Below, piece after piece: positions 35,899-44,629 of a stretch of 64,000 nucleotides of DNA. Location: the NCBI RefSeq assembly GCF_020615385.1, contig NZ_JAJAVB010000022.1:216735-280734 (forward strand), in the 5' to 3' direction. The number at the start of each line of letters is the position of its first letter. The first letter of the stretch is position 1. This DNA is from Jiella soli. GTDB lineage: Bacteria > Pseudomonadota > Alphaproteobacteria > Rhizobiales > Rhizobiaceae. The notes below the pieces were generated by a model. It saw nothing but the letters and a program-made list of their open reading frames with translations, ran no database searches and was not told the origin of the DNA. The translations under genes and the position numbers were made by a program.

Positions 35899-36000
35899 GG
35901 CGCAGGCGCCGGAAATTTGAGGCTGCGTCGAGAAAGCGGCGAAGGTCGGCCTTCCCGCCGCGCAAGCCGGCATCGATCGCCCGGCATCCCATGCGCGGGA

Positions 36001-36618
36001 TCAGCGGATGGCGACGCCCTGATAGGAGGCGATCGCCAGCAGAAGGCCGGCGCCGAGGACTGCGCCAATCATCAGCCAGACCAGGGCGATGACGAAGTCG
36101 GTCGCCTTCGAGCGCTTCTCCGGCTGGCGTAGCGGCTCCTCGTCATCCTTCGATGTCCTTGCGCGCGAAGGGTTGGCGGGACGCTCGCCGACGAGCTCGT
36201 CCGCCGCGAAGGCCCGATCCCGCTCGACGATCCGCTCGGCGACATAGTCCGTCACATGGTCGGCGATGACCCGCGCCTCGGTGGATTCGGCCAGCGTCAA
36301 CCGGCCGAGCCGCGTCTCGCGGACGAACCGATAAGTGCGCCGGTCGCGCGCCATCACGACATTGGCCGTGCCGTCGACCCACAGGCGCGGATGGATGCCG
36401 CCGGAGACCGTGAAGTCGAAGGAATCGTCACCGTCCGGAAGTTCGTCGATGACCGGCTGCAGTTCCTCCGCGAGGATTTCCAGCCGGGCCCTGTCGGCTT
36501 CCCTGATGTCGACGATGACGTCCGAGCGCTGCGCAGCCGCGATCTTGGCCTGCCTGACGGCATCGGCCAGACGCTTCGTCCCCATCAAGGATGCGACATT
36601 GTCCTTGCCTTCGCCCAT
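36001..36618 (-). CDS. Conserved hypothetical protein with C-terminal membrane helix
   Basis: A 205-residue protein. The first 175 residues are soluble, acidic and basic mixed, with a DFTVSGGIHPRLWVDGTANV block (about 67-86) and a RRTYRFVRETRLGRLTLAES block. One hydrophobic helix near residues 178-198 would anchor it tail-first in the membrane. The ATG at 36618 has GAGG about ten bases upstream; an ATG at 36636 is also in frame. I recognise no family. Confidence 0.7.
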   Translation of the reverse strand: MGEGKDNVASLMGTKRLADAVRQAKIAAAQRSDVIVDIREADRARLEILAEELQPVIDELPDGDDSFDFTVSGGIHPRLWVDGTANVVMARDRRTYRFVRETRLGRLTLAESTEARVIADHVTDYVAERIVERDRAFAADELVGERPANPSRARTSKDDEEPLRQPEKRSKATDFVIALVWLMIGAVLGAGLLLAIASYQGVAIR

Positions 36619-36675
36619 CGATTCGCTGCCTCGCATCGTGAAGTGTTGATTTTACCATAACGGGCCGGTGGCCGG

Positions 36676-36700
36676 AATAAACCGATCGCGGCGTGATCGG
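36676..36700 (-). terminator. Terminator of the leu operon
   Basis: On the minus strand CCGATC and GATCGG form a six-base stem around a seven-base loop, followed by TTTATT. It lies about 70 bases beyond the stop of the thiamine-diphosphate enzyme, where the leuA operon should end. Confidence 0.55.
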
Positions 36701-36768
36701 CCAGCCCGCGCCAAGTTTCAACAGCTTTGAGACCGATCGGCCACGCTTCGTCCCGCGAGACCCGGGAC

Positions 36769-38433
36769 TTAGGCGGCGGGGCGCGGCGAAAGCGGCAGAC
36801 GGGCGGTCGTCGAAATCCGGTCCGGATCGATCTTCAAATGGAGGAGCGCCGGACGACCGGATGCGAGCGCCTCCTTCAGCGCCGGCGCCAAGGCTTCGGT
36901 GCTTTCGACCCGTCGCCCAAAGCCGCCGAGGCTTTCCGCCAGCGCCGCAAAGTCCGGGTTCGTCAGCGCGGTCGCCCATCGCCGCCCGGGATATTTGCGT
37001 TCCTGATGCATGCGGATCGTGCCGTATTGGGCGTTGTCGAAAACGAGGACGAGGACCGGCGCCCTGGCCTGTACGGCCGAGGCGAACTCCTGGCCGGTCA
37101 TCTGGAAGCAGCCGTCCCCGGCGAAGCAGACGACGGTGCGATCGGGATATCTCAGCTTGGCCGCGATCGCCGCCGGCAGGCCGTAGCCCATCGATCCGGA
37201 GGTCGGGGCAAGCTGCGTCGTGCGGCCATGGAAACGGTGATAGCGATGCAGCCAGCCGGCATAATTGCCGGCGCCATTGGTCATGATCGCATCCTGCGGC
37301 AGGGCGTCGCCGAGGATCGCCATGACGGCGAAGGGGTCGACGCAGCCTTCCGGAAGCCGCCCCTCCCGCTCGGGCGTCGACCAGGCGCGGTAGTCCGCAT
37401 GGACTTCTTCGGCCGCGCCGGCCCAGGCGACCGTCGCCGGAGCCTGGAGCTGCATCGCCTTCCGGGCGAATGACGCAGGCCCTGCATGGATCGCGAGCGT
37501 CGGCCGGTAGACGCGGCCGAGCTCGGAGGAATCCGCGAGGACATGGACGAGACGCTGGCGCGGTTCCGGCACGGCAAAGAGCGTGTAGCCCTGGCTCGGC
37601 ATTTCGCCGAGCCGCGCCCCGACCGCAATCACGAGATCGGCGTTCGCGATGCGCTCCTTCAGCTTCGGGTTCGGCCCGATCCCGAGATCGCCGGCGTAGT
37701 TCGGGTGGTCGTTCGGGAACAGCCCCTGGCGGCGGAACGAACAGGCGACCGGCAGGTGCCAGCCCTCCGCGAAGAGCTGAAGATCGCGGATCGCGCCGTC
37801 GGTCCAGCGCGGACCGCCGAGGAGGACGATCGGCCGCGACGCCTCCGCGAGCAACGACCACAATTCCTCCATCGCCTCCGGATCGGCGCGGATCGGACGG
37901 GGCTCGACCCGCGGCGCGATCTCGGCCTCGCCGAGAGAGGACAGCGTATCCTCCGGCAGGGCGACGACGACCGGCCCCGGCGCCGCGTCCATCGCGATGC
38001 GATAGGCCTTCTCGACCAGACCGGGAAGCTCGTCCGCCGTCCGCGCCTCGAACACCGCCTTCGCCATGCCGCCGAAGAACCGGTCGTAATCGACCTCCTG
38101 GAACGCGCCGCGCCCACGGAACCCGGTCGGCACCTGGCCCACGAAGAGGATCATCGGCGTCTGGTCGTGGGCCGCGACATGAATGCCGGAGGCGGCGTTG
38201 GTCGCCCCCGGCCCACGGGTGACGAAGCACAGGCCCGGCCGGCCGGTCAACTTGCCGTCGGCCTCGGCCATCATCGCCGCCCCGCCCTCCTGCCGACAGA
38301 CCACGGTTTCGATCGGACTGTCGTGAAGGGCGTCGAGAACCGGGAGATAGCTCTCCCCCGGCACGCAGAAGACGCGGGTCCCGCCCTGGGCTTCCAGGGC
38401 GGCGACGAGAAGCGCTCCGCCCGGCGCCCTCAC
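36769..38433 (-). CDS. Thiamine-diphosphate enzyme, acetolactate-synthase-like, coupled to leuA
   Basis: A 554-residue enzyme of the acetohydroxyacid synthase/pyruvate oxidase family. The catalytic Glu block is CRQEGGAAMMAEADG (about residues 43-57), then FVTRGPGATNA. The diphosphate motif GDGCFQMTGQEFASA ends with the usual DN (about 440-470). The GTG start overlaps the leuA stop by four bases (GTGA), so translation is coupled to LeuA. No small regulatory subunit follows, and the true IlvB is normally encoded with ilvH elsewhere. The substrate is uncertain; coupling to leuA hints at a 2-oxoacid of branched-chain metabolism, which is inference. Confidence 0.88.
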   Translation of the reverse strand: MRAPGGALLVAALEAQGGTRVFCVPGESYLPVLDALHDSPIETVVCRQEGGAAMMAEADGKLTGRPGLCFVTRGPGATNAASGIHVAAHDQTPMILFVGQVPTGFRGRGAFQEVDYDRFFGGMAKAVFEARTADELPGLVEKAYRIAMDAAPGPVVVALPEDTLSSLGEAEIAPRVEPRPIRADPEAMEELWSLLAEASRPIVLLGGPRWTDGAIRDLQLFAEGWHLPVACSFRRQGLFPNDHPNYAGDLGIGPNPKLKERIANADLVIAVGARLGEMPSQGYTLFAVPEPRQRLVHVLADSSELGRVYRPTLAIHAGPASFARKAMQLQAPATVAWAGAAEEVHADYRAWSTPEREGRLPEGCVDPFAVMAILGDALPQDAIMTNGAGNYAGWLHRYHRFHGRTTQLAPTSGSMGYGLPAAIAAKLRYPDRTVVCFAGDGCFQMTGQEFASAVQARAPVLVLVFDNAQYGTIRMHQERKYPGRRWATALTNPDFAALAESLGGFGRRVESTEALAPALKEALASGRPALLHLKIDPDRISTTARLPLSPRPAA

Positions 38434-40169
38434 TTTGCGACGATCCGGTTCACGGCCGAGACGATCGCCTCGAGCGATGCGGCCGAGATGTTCTTGTTGA
38501 TGCCAGCGCCGAAGAGCCGGCCGCCCGGATGCTCGATCTCCATGTAGCAGATGGCGCGCGCATCGGAGCCGGCGCCGAGCGAATGCTCCGAATAGTCGAA
38601 GACGGAGAACTCGGTGCCCGTATGGCGGCGCAGCGCATCGATGAAGCCGTCGATCGGGCCGGTGCCGAGGCCCTGGATCGTGACCTCCTCCCCATTGTCC
38701 ACGATCGTCGCCTCGACGATGCGCTCGCCCTTCACATTGGGGTTCGGCCGCGTGGTGTGCTCGACATATTTGAACCGGCCGTCCGGCTGCTCGACATAGC
38801 GCTCGATGAAACGCTCGTAGATGCGCTTGACCGGAAGCTCCACGCCCTCTTCGTCGGTGATGCGCTGGATGTCCTCGCGAAACTCGATCTGCAGGTTGCG
38901 CGGCAGGTTGAGCCCGTAATCGGCCTGCAGGACATAGGCGATGCCGCCCTTGCCGGACTGCGAGTTGATGCGGATGATCGCCTCGTAGCTGCGCCCGACA
39001 TCCTTCGGGTCGATTGGCAGATACGGGACTTCCCACAGCTCCTTGTTGGCGGCGCGGACGGCCTTCATGCCCTTGTTGATCGCGTCCTGGTGCGAACCGG
39101 AAAAGGCCGTGTAGACGAGTTCGCCGACATAAGGGTGGCGTTCGGGGATCGTCAGCTTGTTGCAGTACTCGTAGACGTCCTTGATCTTGTTGATGTCGGT
39201 GATGTCGAGGCCGGGATCGATCCCTTGCGTGAACATGTTCAGCGCCAGCGTGACGAGATCGACATTGCCGGTGCGCTCGCCATTGCCGAAGAGCGTGCCC
39301 TCGACACGGTCGGCGCCGGCCATCAGGCCGAGTTCGGTCGCCGCCACGGCGGTGCCCCGATCGTTGTGCGGATGCAGCGAGACGATCAGGTTCTCACGGT
39401 TGTCGAGATTGCGGCACATCCATTCGATCTGATCGGCATGGACGTTCGGCGTCGACATCTCGACCGTGGCCGGCAGGTTGAAGATCAGCTTGTTGTCCGG
39501 CGTCGGCTTCACGATCTCGGCGACGGCGTTGCAGATCTCGACAGCGAATTCGAGCTCGGTGCCGGTGAAGCTTTCCGGCGAATATTCGAAGCGGTAGCCG
39601 CCCCCGGCCTTGGCCGCCATGTCGGTGATCATCTTGGCCGCATCGACGGCGATCTGCTTGATCCCCGCCCTGTCCTTCTGGAAGACGACACGGCGCTGCA
39701 ATTCACTGGTGGAATTGTAGAAGTGGACGATCGGCCGGACCGAGCCCTCGAGCGACTGGAAGGTCTTCTCGATCAATTCGGGGCGGCACTGGACCAAGAC
39801 CTGGAGCGAGACGTCCTCGGGCGCGCCGCCCTTCTCGATGCACCAGCGAGCGAAATCGAAATCGGTCTGCGAGGCCGACGGGAAGCCGATCTCGATCTCC
39901 TTGAAATTCATCGCCAGGAGCAGCGCGAAGAAGCGGGCCTTGCGGTCGTGGCCCATCGGATCGACCAGCGCCTGATTGCCGTCGCGAAGATCGACCGAGC
40001 ACCAGATCGGCGGCTCGGTGATCGTCTTTGCGGGCCAGGTCCGGTCGGAGAGGTCGATCTGACCGTAGGGCTGATACTTGCGGGAGGCGAGCGGCATGGT
40101 GCGGGCGGCCGCAGGCTTCTTCACCTCTTCCGGCGCGACGGCATACGGGGTGGCGGGACTGACTGACAT
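38430..40169 (-). CDS. leuA: 2-isopropylmalate synthase
   Basis: A 579-residue type II LeuA condensing acetyl-CoA with 2-oxoisovalerate, the first step of leucine synthesis. The metal/substrate motif is SVDLRDGNQAL (about residues 58-68) with HPHNDRGT (about 265-272) and NGERTGNVD. A C-terminal regulatory domain for leucine feedback follows (about 440-579, with GLGTGPIDGFIDAL). ATG at 40169 was chosen; a TTG nine bases upstream is possible. It is preceded by a leucine-rich leader peptide and an RNA structure, and followed by the coupled thiamine-diphosphate enzyme. Confidence 0.95.
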   Translation of the reverse strand: MSVSPATPYAVAPEEVKKPAAARTMPLASRKYQPYGQIDLSDRTWPAKTITEPPIWCSVDLRDGNQALVDPMGHDRKARFFALLLAMNFKEIEIGFPSASQTDFDFARWCIEKGGAPEDVSLQVLVQCRPELIEKTFQSLEGSVRPIVHFYNSTSELQRRVVFQKDRAGIKQIAVDAAKMITDMAAKAGGGYRFEYSPESFTGTELEFAVEICNAVAEIVKPTPDNKLIFNLPATVEMSTPNVHADQIEWMCRNLDNRENLIVSLHPHNDRGTAVAATELGLMAGADRVEGTLFGNGERTGNVDLVTLALNMFTQGIDPGLDITDINKIKDVYEYCNKLTIPERHPYVGELVYTAFSGSHQDAINKGMKAVRAANKELWEVPYLPIDPKDVGRSYEAIIRINSQSGKGGIAYVLQADYGLNLPRNLQIEFREDIQRITDEEGVELPVKRIYERFIERYVEQPDGRFKYVEHTTRPNPNVKGERIVEATIVDNGEEVTIQGLGTGPIDGFIDALRRHTGTEFSVFDYSEHSLGAGSDARAICYMEIEHPGGRLFGAGINKNISAASLEAIVSAVNRIVAK

Positions 40170-40268
40170 CGGCTTCAAACCTTGATCGCTCGGAACGGTC
40201 CTGCGAGGGGCTGCGTCGCCGCCTTCATGCGCGAACGCGTCCGAAATTGCACGGAGATTGTGAGGTCA

Positions 40269-40330
40269 AAGGGGCGGTGCGTGCGTATCCGTAAGGCGGA
40301 TCGCGCCGGCTCGACCGCCGGACGCCCCTT
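40269..40330 (-). promoter_or_regulatory. Putative leucine attenuator structure
   Basis: In the minus-strand transcript AAGGGGCG (40330-40323), starting three bases after the leader stop, can pair with CGCCCCTT (40276-40269). This closes a 62-base structure with two inner hairpins (GCCGG/CCGGC at 40317-40321 with 40306-40310, and ATCCG/CGGAT at 40287-40301). Only three U residues follow, so simple intrinsic termination is not assured and the mechanism could be translational. leuA starts 100 bases further on. Confidence 0.5.
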
Positions 40331-40333
40331 CGA

Positions 40334-40447
40334 TCACCGGGTCCGACGGTCGCCGCTAAGCAGGCCAAGAAGCGGGAGTAGGACGAGCAGAAGGGCGGCG
40401 CCGATTGCGCGCAGGCCGAAGGTTCGGGACGAGGCTGCCGTGCTCAT
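40334..40447 (-). CDS. Leucine-rich leader peptide of leuA
   Basis: A 37-residue open frame upstream of leuA with ten leucines, nine of them in GAALLLVLLPLLGLL (about residues 17-31), followed by SGDRRTR and the stop. Dense runs of the codon for the pathway end-product, just before an RNA hairpin and a biosynthetic gene, are the mark of ribosome-mediated attenuation. There is no good ribosome site. A promoter-like pair ends seven bases before the ATG, so the transcript may begin with the AUG itself. The peptide also resembles a short membrane helix, so a real small membrane protein cannot be excluded. Confidence 0.7.
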   Translation of the reverse strand: MSTAASSRTFGLRAIGAALLLVLLPLLGLLSGDRRTR

Positions 40448-40454
40448 GACCTGA

Positions 40455-40482
40455 AAGTTAGCCGATCGGGGGAGGAATGCAA
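40455..40482 (-). promoter_or_regulatory. Candidate promoter for the leu leader
   Basis: Minus-strand TTGCAT (40482-40477), a 16-base spacer, TAACTT (40460-40455), then seven bases to the leader ATG at 40447. Matches to the sigma70 consensus are modest, but the geometry equals that before trpL at 47898. Confidence 0.45.
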
Positions 40483-40634
40483 GATGCTCGCATGGGCCCT
40501 TCCTCCCCCTGCAGATGCGGCCGCCCGTCACCAAGAAAAATTTCTACTGACGCTTGGTCAGCTTGATGCCTAGACTGGAAATCTACCGTATAAGTCGCCC
40601 GGGGCCTGACTTCTGTTTGTCCGAGGATGATCCG

Positions 40635-42176
40635 ATGGATATGTCGCGCCGTACGGTTTTGAAGGCAGTCGCGTCCCTGACCCTGGTGACCGTGCTGCCG
40701 GCGAGCTTCGAGGAATTGGCGAACGCCCAGCCGCTGCGGGTGCGTCACGACGCCCGCTCGCCCGAGGGCAAGCGCATGCTCGCGACCTATGCGAAAGCCG
40801 TGAAGACCATGAAGGAGAGCGGCACCGGAACGCCCGCGTCCTGGACGTTCCAGTGGTACACCCATGCCGTCAGCGGCTCATCGAGCAAGCTCGCCGAACT
40901 CAACCGGATCTACGGCTCCAGGCCAAGCCCCGACCGGGACCTCGCCAATCTCACCTGGAGCACCTGCCAGGCGCATGGCGGCAACACCTGGGAGCCGAAC
41001 TTCCTGCCCTGGCACCGGGCCTACATCCTGTTCTTCGAGGACACGATCCGGAAGGTGACCCGGGACGAATCCTTCACCCTGCCCTACTGGAACTACACCG
41101 AGGACGCCTCGATCCCCGAGGAGTTCCGCCGCAAGAACGATCCTGTCTACGGCGCCCTATACCAGGCCAACCGCAATCCCGGCATCAATGACGGGCTGCC
41201 GCTGACGCGCGTCAAGGGCGGCCTGCCGGCGAACCTCCTGTCGCTCGACGTGATGGACGCGGGCTCCTACTATTCGGGTCCGCAGGGCGTACCGCTCGGC
41301 TTCAACGAGCGGATCGATTCCAGCCTGCACGGCTTCATCCACGTCAACACCGGCGGCACGCAGAACATGGGCTCGGTGCCTTTCGCGGCGCAGGATCCGA
41401 TCTTCTATATCCACCACTGCAATATCGACCGGATCTGGGCCGGCTGGAACGCCAATGGCGGCCACAATCCGACGGCGGCCCAATGGGCGAGCCGGCAGGT
41501 GCACGTCTTCGCGGACGCCGCCGGCCGGCGCGTCGAGGTGACCAACGGCCAGGTGACGGCGATCGCGCCGCTCGGCTACACCTATGACGCGCTGCCGCGG
41601 CCGCAGGTAGCCGTGGCCTCGAGAGAGGTCGCGTCGACATCGACGGAAAGCCTTTCGGGAGCCTCGGCCGTGAACAGCATGATCGACGGCGGCGGCGGCG
41701 GGACGCAAGTTGCCCAGGCAGCGGAGATCCAGGCCGACATGATGGCGACGACGCAGCAGCCCCTGGTGCTCGAATCCTCGCCGACGGCGGTCACCCTCAC
41801 CCCCGCCAAGACCGGAGCCTCGCTCGAGAGCTTCTCCACGGAGCTGAAGAATTCGCCCAAGCGCCAGTATCTCGTGCTCAGCGGGATCAAGACGGACGTC
41901 CAGCCGGGCACCATCTACAACGTCTTCGCCGGAGAGCCGGGCGCCCAGCCGGCCGCGACCGACAGCCCCGCCTATGTGGGTTCGCTGCAGTTCTTCGACG
42001 CCCAGCCGCTGAGCGACGGCGGCAGCACCAAGCAGATCCGCTTCGTCTTCGACATCACCAGCCAGATCCAGTCCGGCGTCATCACCAACCCGCTCAGCTA
42101 CTACATCGTGCCGGCCGATCATCCCGAACAGGGAGCCCGGCCCGTGGTGGGAACCATCGAACTCGTCAACCAGTGA
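40635..42176 (+). CDS. Tat-exported tyrosinase-family copper oxidase with extra C-terminal domain
   Basis: A 513-residue protein. A twin-arginine signal MSRRTVLK starts it (cleavage near residue 31). The type 3 copper site is complete. CuA has H77, H114 (in CQAHGG, with C111 nearby as a possible thioether partner) and H127 (LPWHRAY). CuB has H232 and H236 (HGFIH) and H260 (DPIFYIHHCNIDRIW). After a Gln/Ala/Ser-rich linker (about 330-400) a beta-rich domain spans about 400-513 and may act like the C-terminal shield of plant polyphenol oxidases. It should oxidise phenols in the periplasm. GAGG eight bases upstream fixes the ATG. No separate caddie protein is adjacent. Confidence 0.9.
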   Translation: MDMSRRTVLKAVASLTLVTVLPASFEELANAQPLRVRHDARSPEGKRMLATYAKAVKTMKESGTGTPASWTFQWYTHAVSGSSSKLAELNRIYGSRPSPDRDLANLTWSTCQAHGGNTWEPNFLPWHRAYILFFEDTIRKVTRDESFTLPYWNYTEDASIPEEFRRKNDPVYGALYQANRNPGINDGLPLTRVKGGLPANLLSLDVMDAGSYYSGPQGVPLGFNERIDSSLHGFIHVNTGGTQNMGSVPFAAQDPIFYIHHCNIDRIWAGWNANGGHNPTAAQWASRQVHVFADAAGRRVEVTNGQVTAIAPLGYTYDALPRPQVAVASREVASTSTESLSGASAVNSMIDGGGGGTQVAQAAEIQADMMATTQQPLVLESSPTAVTLTPAKTGASLESFSTELKNSPKRQYLVLSGIKTDVQPGTIYNVFAGEPGAQPAATDSPAYVGSLQFFDAQPLSDGGSTKQIRFVFDITSQIQSGVITNPLSYYIVPADHPEQGARPVVGTIELVNQ

Positions 42177-42533
42177 CCTCAGACCGGCTGAGGCCTTCGC
42201 CCGGGAGGCAGGACGCCGTCCCTGAGACACCCTCCGGCAGGCGGCTGTGCGGAGGAAACGCCGGCCCGGCCGCTGCCGGCGTAAATTGAATCGTTGCACA
42301 GTCACCGAAGAGCAACGCGCAGGTACCAAGTGGAGCGAGTGGCGAAATTACCGTCGGATGCAGGATTTTCCCAGTCTGTCAGCGGCTTGGCCTGCTGCCC
42401 GGCAGATGGGAGACCCTTATGCATCTTCCAATTGTATCAGGAATAAGCTCCTGAAACCTCTTAAGTTTACCTCTGTTTTACGACACCCCGCGATGATCGT
42501 CACCCAAGGGAAGATTTTAGATCGGGGTCGAAC
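42177..42533. other. Intergenic region after the tyrosinase gene with two hairpins
   Basis: 357 bases. A six-base perfect stem (42177-42182 with 42188-42193) starts at the base after the tyrosinase stop. A second hairpin of eight perfect base pairs lies at 42258-42282 (ACGCCGGC/GCCGGCGT). Neither has a T-run. From about 42280 to 42530 the DNA is clearly lower in G+C than its surroundings and probably holds the promoter of the GGDEF gene. No gene is supported. Confidence 0.5.
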
Positions 42534-44612
42534 ATGAAAGAGGCCGGGAACCAAGGGAGGATGCCGAAAGACCGGCATCGCCTGTTCCGGCTTTTGGCCC
42601 TCAATCTGGCGATCGGCCTGATCTACATTCTCGGCATGCGGGCAACGTTCGGCTTCTCCGAACTGATGCCGGCAGCGTCCCACTGGGCGACATGGATCCC
42701 GATCTGGTTGCCGGCGGGCGTCCTTCTGGCATTCGTGCTGCGCTACGGGGCGTGGGTGGCTCCCGGTGCCTGGCTCGGCTCGATGGCGGCGGATGCCCTG
42801 GCGGGTTCGCTCGGCCAGGCGAGCTTCTTCTTTTCGACGATCCATGTCCTGCAGCCGCTGCTGATAAGGGCCCTGCTGATCCGCTGGCGCACGCCGCTCG
42901 ACACGATCTTTCTGCAGACGCCGAGCGCGTTCCGGTTCATCGTCATCACCGCCGGCGCCATCTTCTTCTTCGGCGCCATCCTGGGCGGGCTGATGCTCTC
43001 CATGCCCTTCGATCAGACCACGCTGCCTCGACTGCTGGAGAATTGGTGCCGCTGGGGCCTTGCCGATCTCGCGGCGACCCTGGTGATCACGCCGCCTGTC
43101 CACCTCGCCTTGAACAACCGGAGCGACCTTCGCCAGGCCCTTTCGGCTTCGGCCCTTCTGGCGATCTCGTTCGGCCTGCTCCTGACGGTTCTCGTCTTCG
43201 TCAATCCCATGCGGGAGAGCGGCTTTTCGGTCCTGCCGGCAAGCTTCGTCCTGTTTCCGCTGGTCGTCTGGTCCGGCCTGAGGCAGCGGCCGCTCGACAC
43301 GGCCCTGCTCGTTACCACGCTGGTCATGGCGGTCTGTACCGCGACGGCCACCGGCGAGGGTCCCTTCGCCGCTGCGGCCGATCCGAGCCGGAGCCTCTTC
43401 CTGCTGCAGGGCTTCATCGTCGCGATCAGCGTGACCGGCCTCCTGCTCTCGGCGACCAATACCGAACTCCTGACTGCCCAGCGGCAACTGCGTGCGATAG
43501 TCGACGGGCTGGATCTGCTGGTCGACGAACGCACCGCCGAACTCAATCAGGCCAATCGCCGGCTGCAGGCCGAGATCGCCTCCGGCCAGCGCACCGGAAC
43601 GATCATTCGCGGCCACAGCGTGATCATGGAAATGCTGGCGACGGGGCGCGGGATTCCCGATATCGCCGCCTGCCTGGTGAAAGAGCTGAGGCGGGTCGAA
43701 CCGAGCTGGCGTGCCGCGATCCTGATCCCCGACGATACCGGCAAGTGGCGCATTCTGGGCGCAGGCTCCGACGAAGCGTCGTTCGCTCGGACGGCGGCCA
43801 TGCTGCGCCGTGACCCGTCTGCCCTCTTGCCGAACACCGCGGTGGCGACGATGCAGAAACGCGCCGCCCACGCCTTCCAGATCCGGGGCGCCGAACCGGC
43901 GGATCCCGGGCCACCGATGCACTTCGAGCCGATCCCGCTCGGCGGCGAGGAATTGGTGGCGGTCCTGGCGATCAGACCGAGCACCGGATCCTTCGCCGAG
44001 CCCTTCGACATCGAACTCGTCCAGGACACGGCGCGGCTCGCCGGGATCGTCCTCGACAACCGACGCTCGCAGGAACGGCTGCGCCATGCAGCGACTCACG
44101 ATACGCTGACGGGCGCGCTCAACCGTCACGGCTTCTTCGACGCCATAACCGGACGATTTTCCGCATCGCAGGCCGAGGGCAAGCGGCTCGCAATCTTCTA
44201 CATCGACCTCGACGGCTTCAAGGTGGTCAACGATGCCTGTGGGCACGAGGTCGGCGACAGGCTTCTCGTCGAGATCTCCGGCCGGTTCGCCAGCCTGCTC
44301 GGTCCGAAGGACCTTCTCTGCCGCCTCGGCGGCGACGAATTCGTCGTCGCGCATGCCGGCATCACGGATCCGGCCGCCGCCGATGCGCTGGCCGACAGGA
44401 TGATCGCAGCCTGCCGTTCCCCAAGGAGCCTGAAGGATACCGCGCTCGCGGTCACGCCGAGCATCGGCATCTGCCTTTACGACGATCCCGCTGCTCCGAT
44501 CGGCGCCATCCTCGATCAAGCGGACGCCGCCATGTATTCGGCGAAGCGGAACGGCGGCGGCCGCGCCGCCTGGCACGAGCAGCAGCAGTCAGAGCTCGCC
44601 CGCAGCGCCTGA
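42534..44612 (+). CDS. MASE1-GAF-GGDEF diguanylate cyclase
   Basis: A 692-residue membrane sensor. About eight N-terminal helices form a MASE1 domain (WIPIWLPAGVLLAFVLRYGA near 54-73). A coiled coil (about 315-345) and a GAF-like region (about 355-515) follow. The GGDEF domain (about 525-685) has an intact active site in RLGGDEFVV. The position of the inhibitory RxxD site reads GPKD, so product feedback inhibition is probably lost. It should make cyclic di-GMP in response to an unknown signal. It is convergent with the cation efflux gene. Confidence 0.9.
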   Translation: MKEAGNQGRMPKDRHRLFRLLALNLAIGLIYILGMRATFGFSELMPAASHWATWIPIWLPAGVLLAFVLRYGAWVAPGAWLGSMAADALAGSLGQASFFFSTIHVLQPLLIRALLIRWRTPLDTIFLQTPSAFRFIVITAGAIFFFGAILGGLMLSMPFDQTTLPRLLENWCRWGLADLAATLVITPPVHLALNNRSDLRQALSASALLAISFGLLLTVLVFVNPMRESGFSVLPASFVLFPLVVWSGLRQRPLDTALLVTTLVMAVCTATATGEGPFAAAADPSRSLFLLQGFIVAISVTGLLLSATNTELLTAQRQLRAIVDGLDLLVDERTAELNQANRRLQAEIASGQRTGTIIRGHSVIMEMLATGRGIPDIAACLVKELRRVEPSWRAAILIPDDTGKWRILGAGSDEASFARTAAMLRRDPSALLPNTAVATMQKRAAHAFQIRGAEPADPGPPMHFEPIPLGGEELVAVLAIRPSTGSFAEPFDIELVQDTARLAGIVLDNRRSQERLRHAATHDTLTGALNRHGFFDAITGRFSASQAEGKRLAIFYIDLDGFKVVNDACGHEVGDRLLVEISGRFASLLGPKDLLCRLGGDEFVVAHAGITDPAAADALADRMIAACRSPRSLKDTALAVTPSIGICLYDDPAAPIGAILDQADAAMYSAKRNGGGRAAWHEQQQSELARSA

Positions 44613-44625
44613 GGGGCGCCGCCCC
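44613..44625. terminator. Small hairpin between convergent genes
   Basis: GGGGC, a three-base loop and GCCCC fill the 17-base gap between the convergent GGDEF and cation efflux genes, followed on the plus strand by CGCCGTTAAAG. It is short but placed where a shared terminator is expected. Confidence 0.35.
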
Positions 44626-44629
44626 GCCG

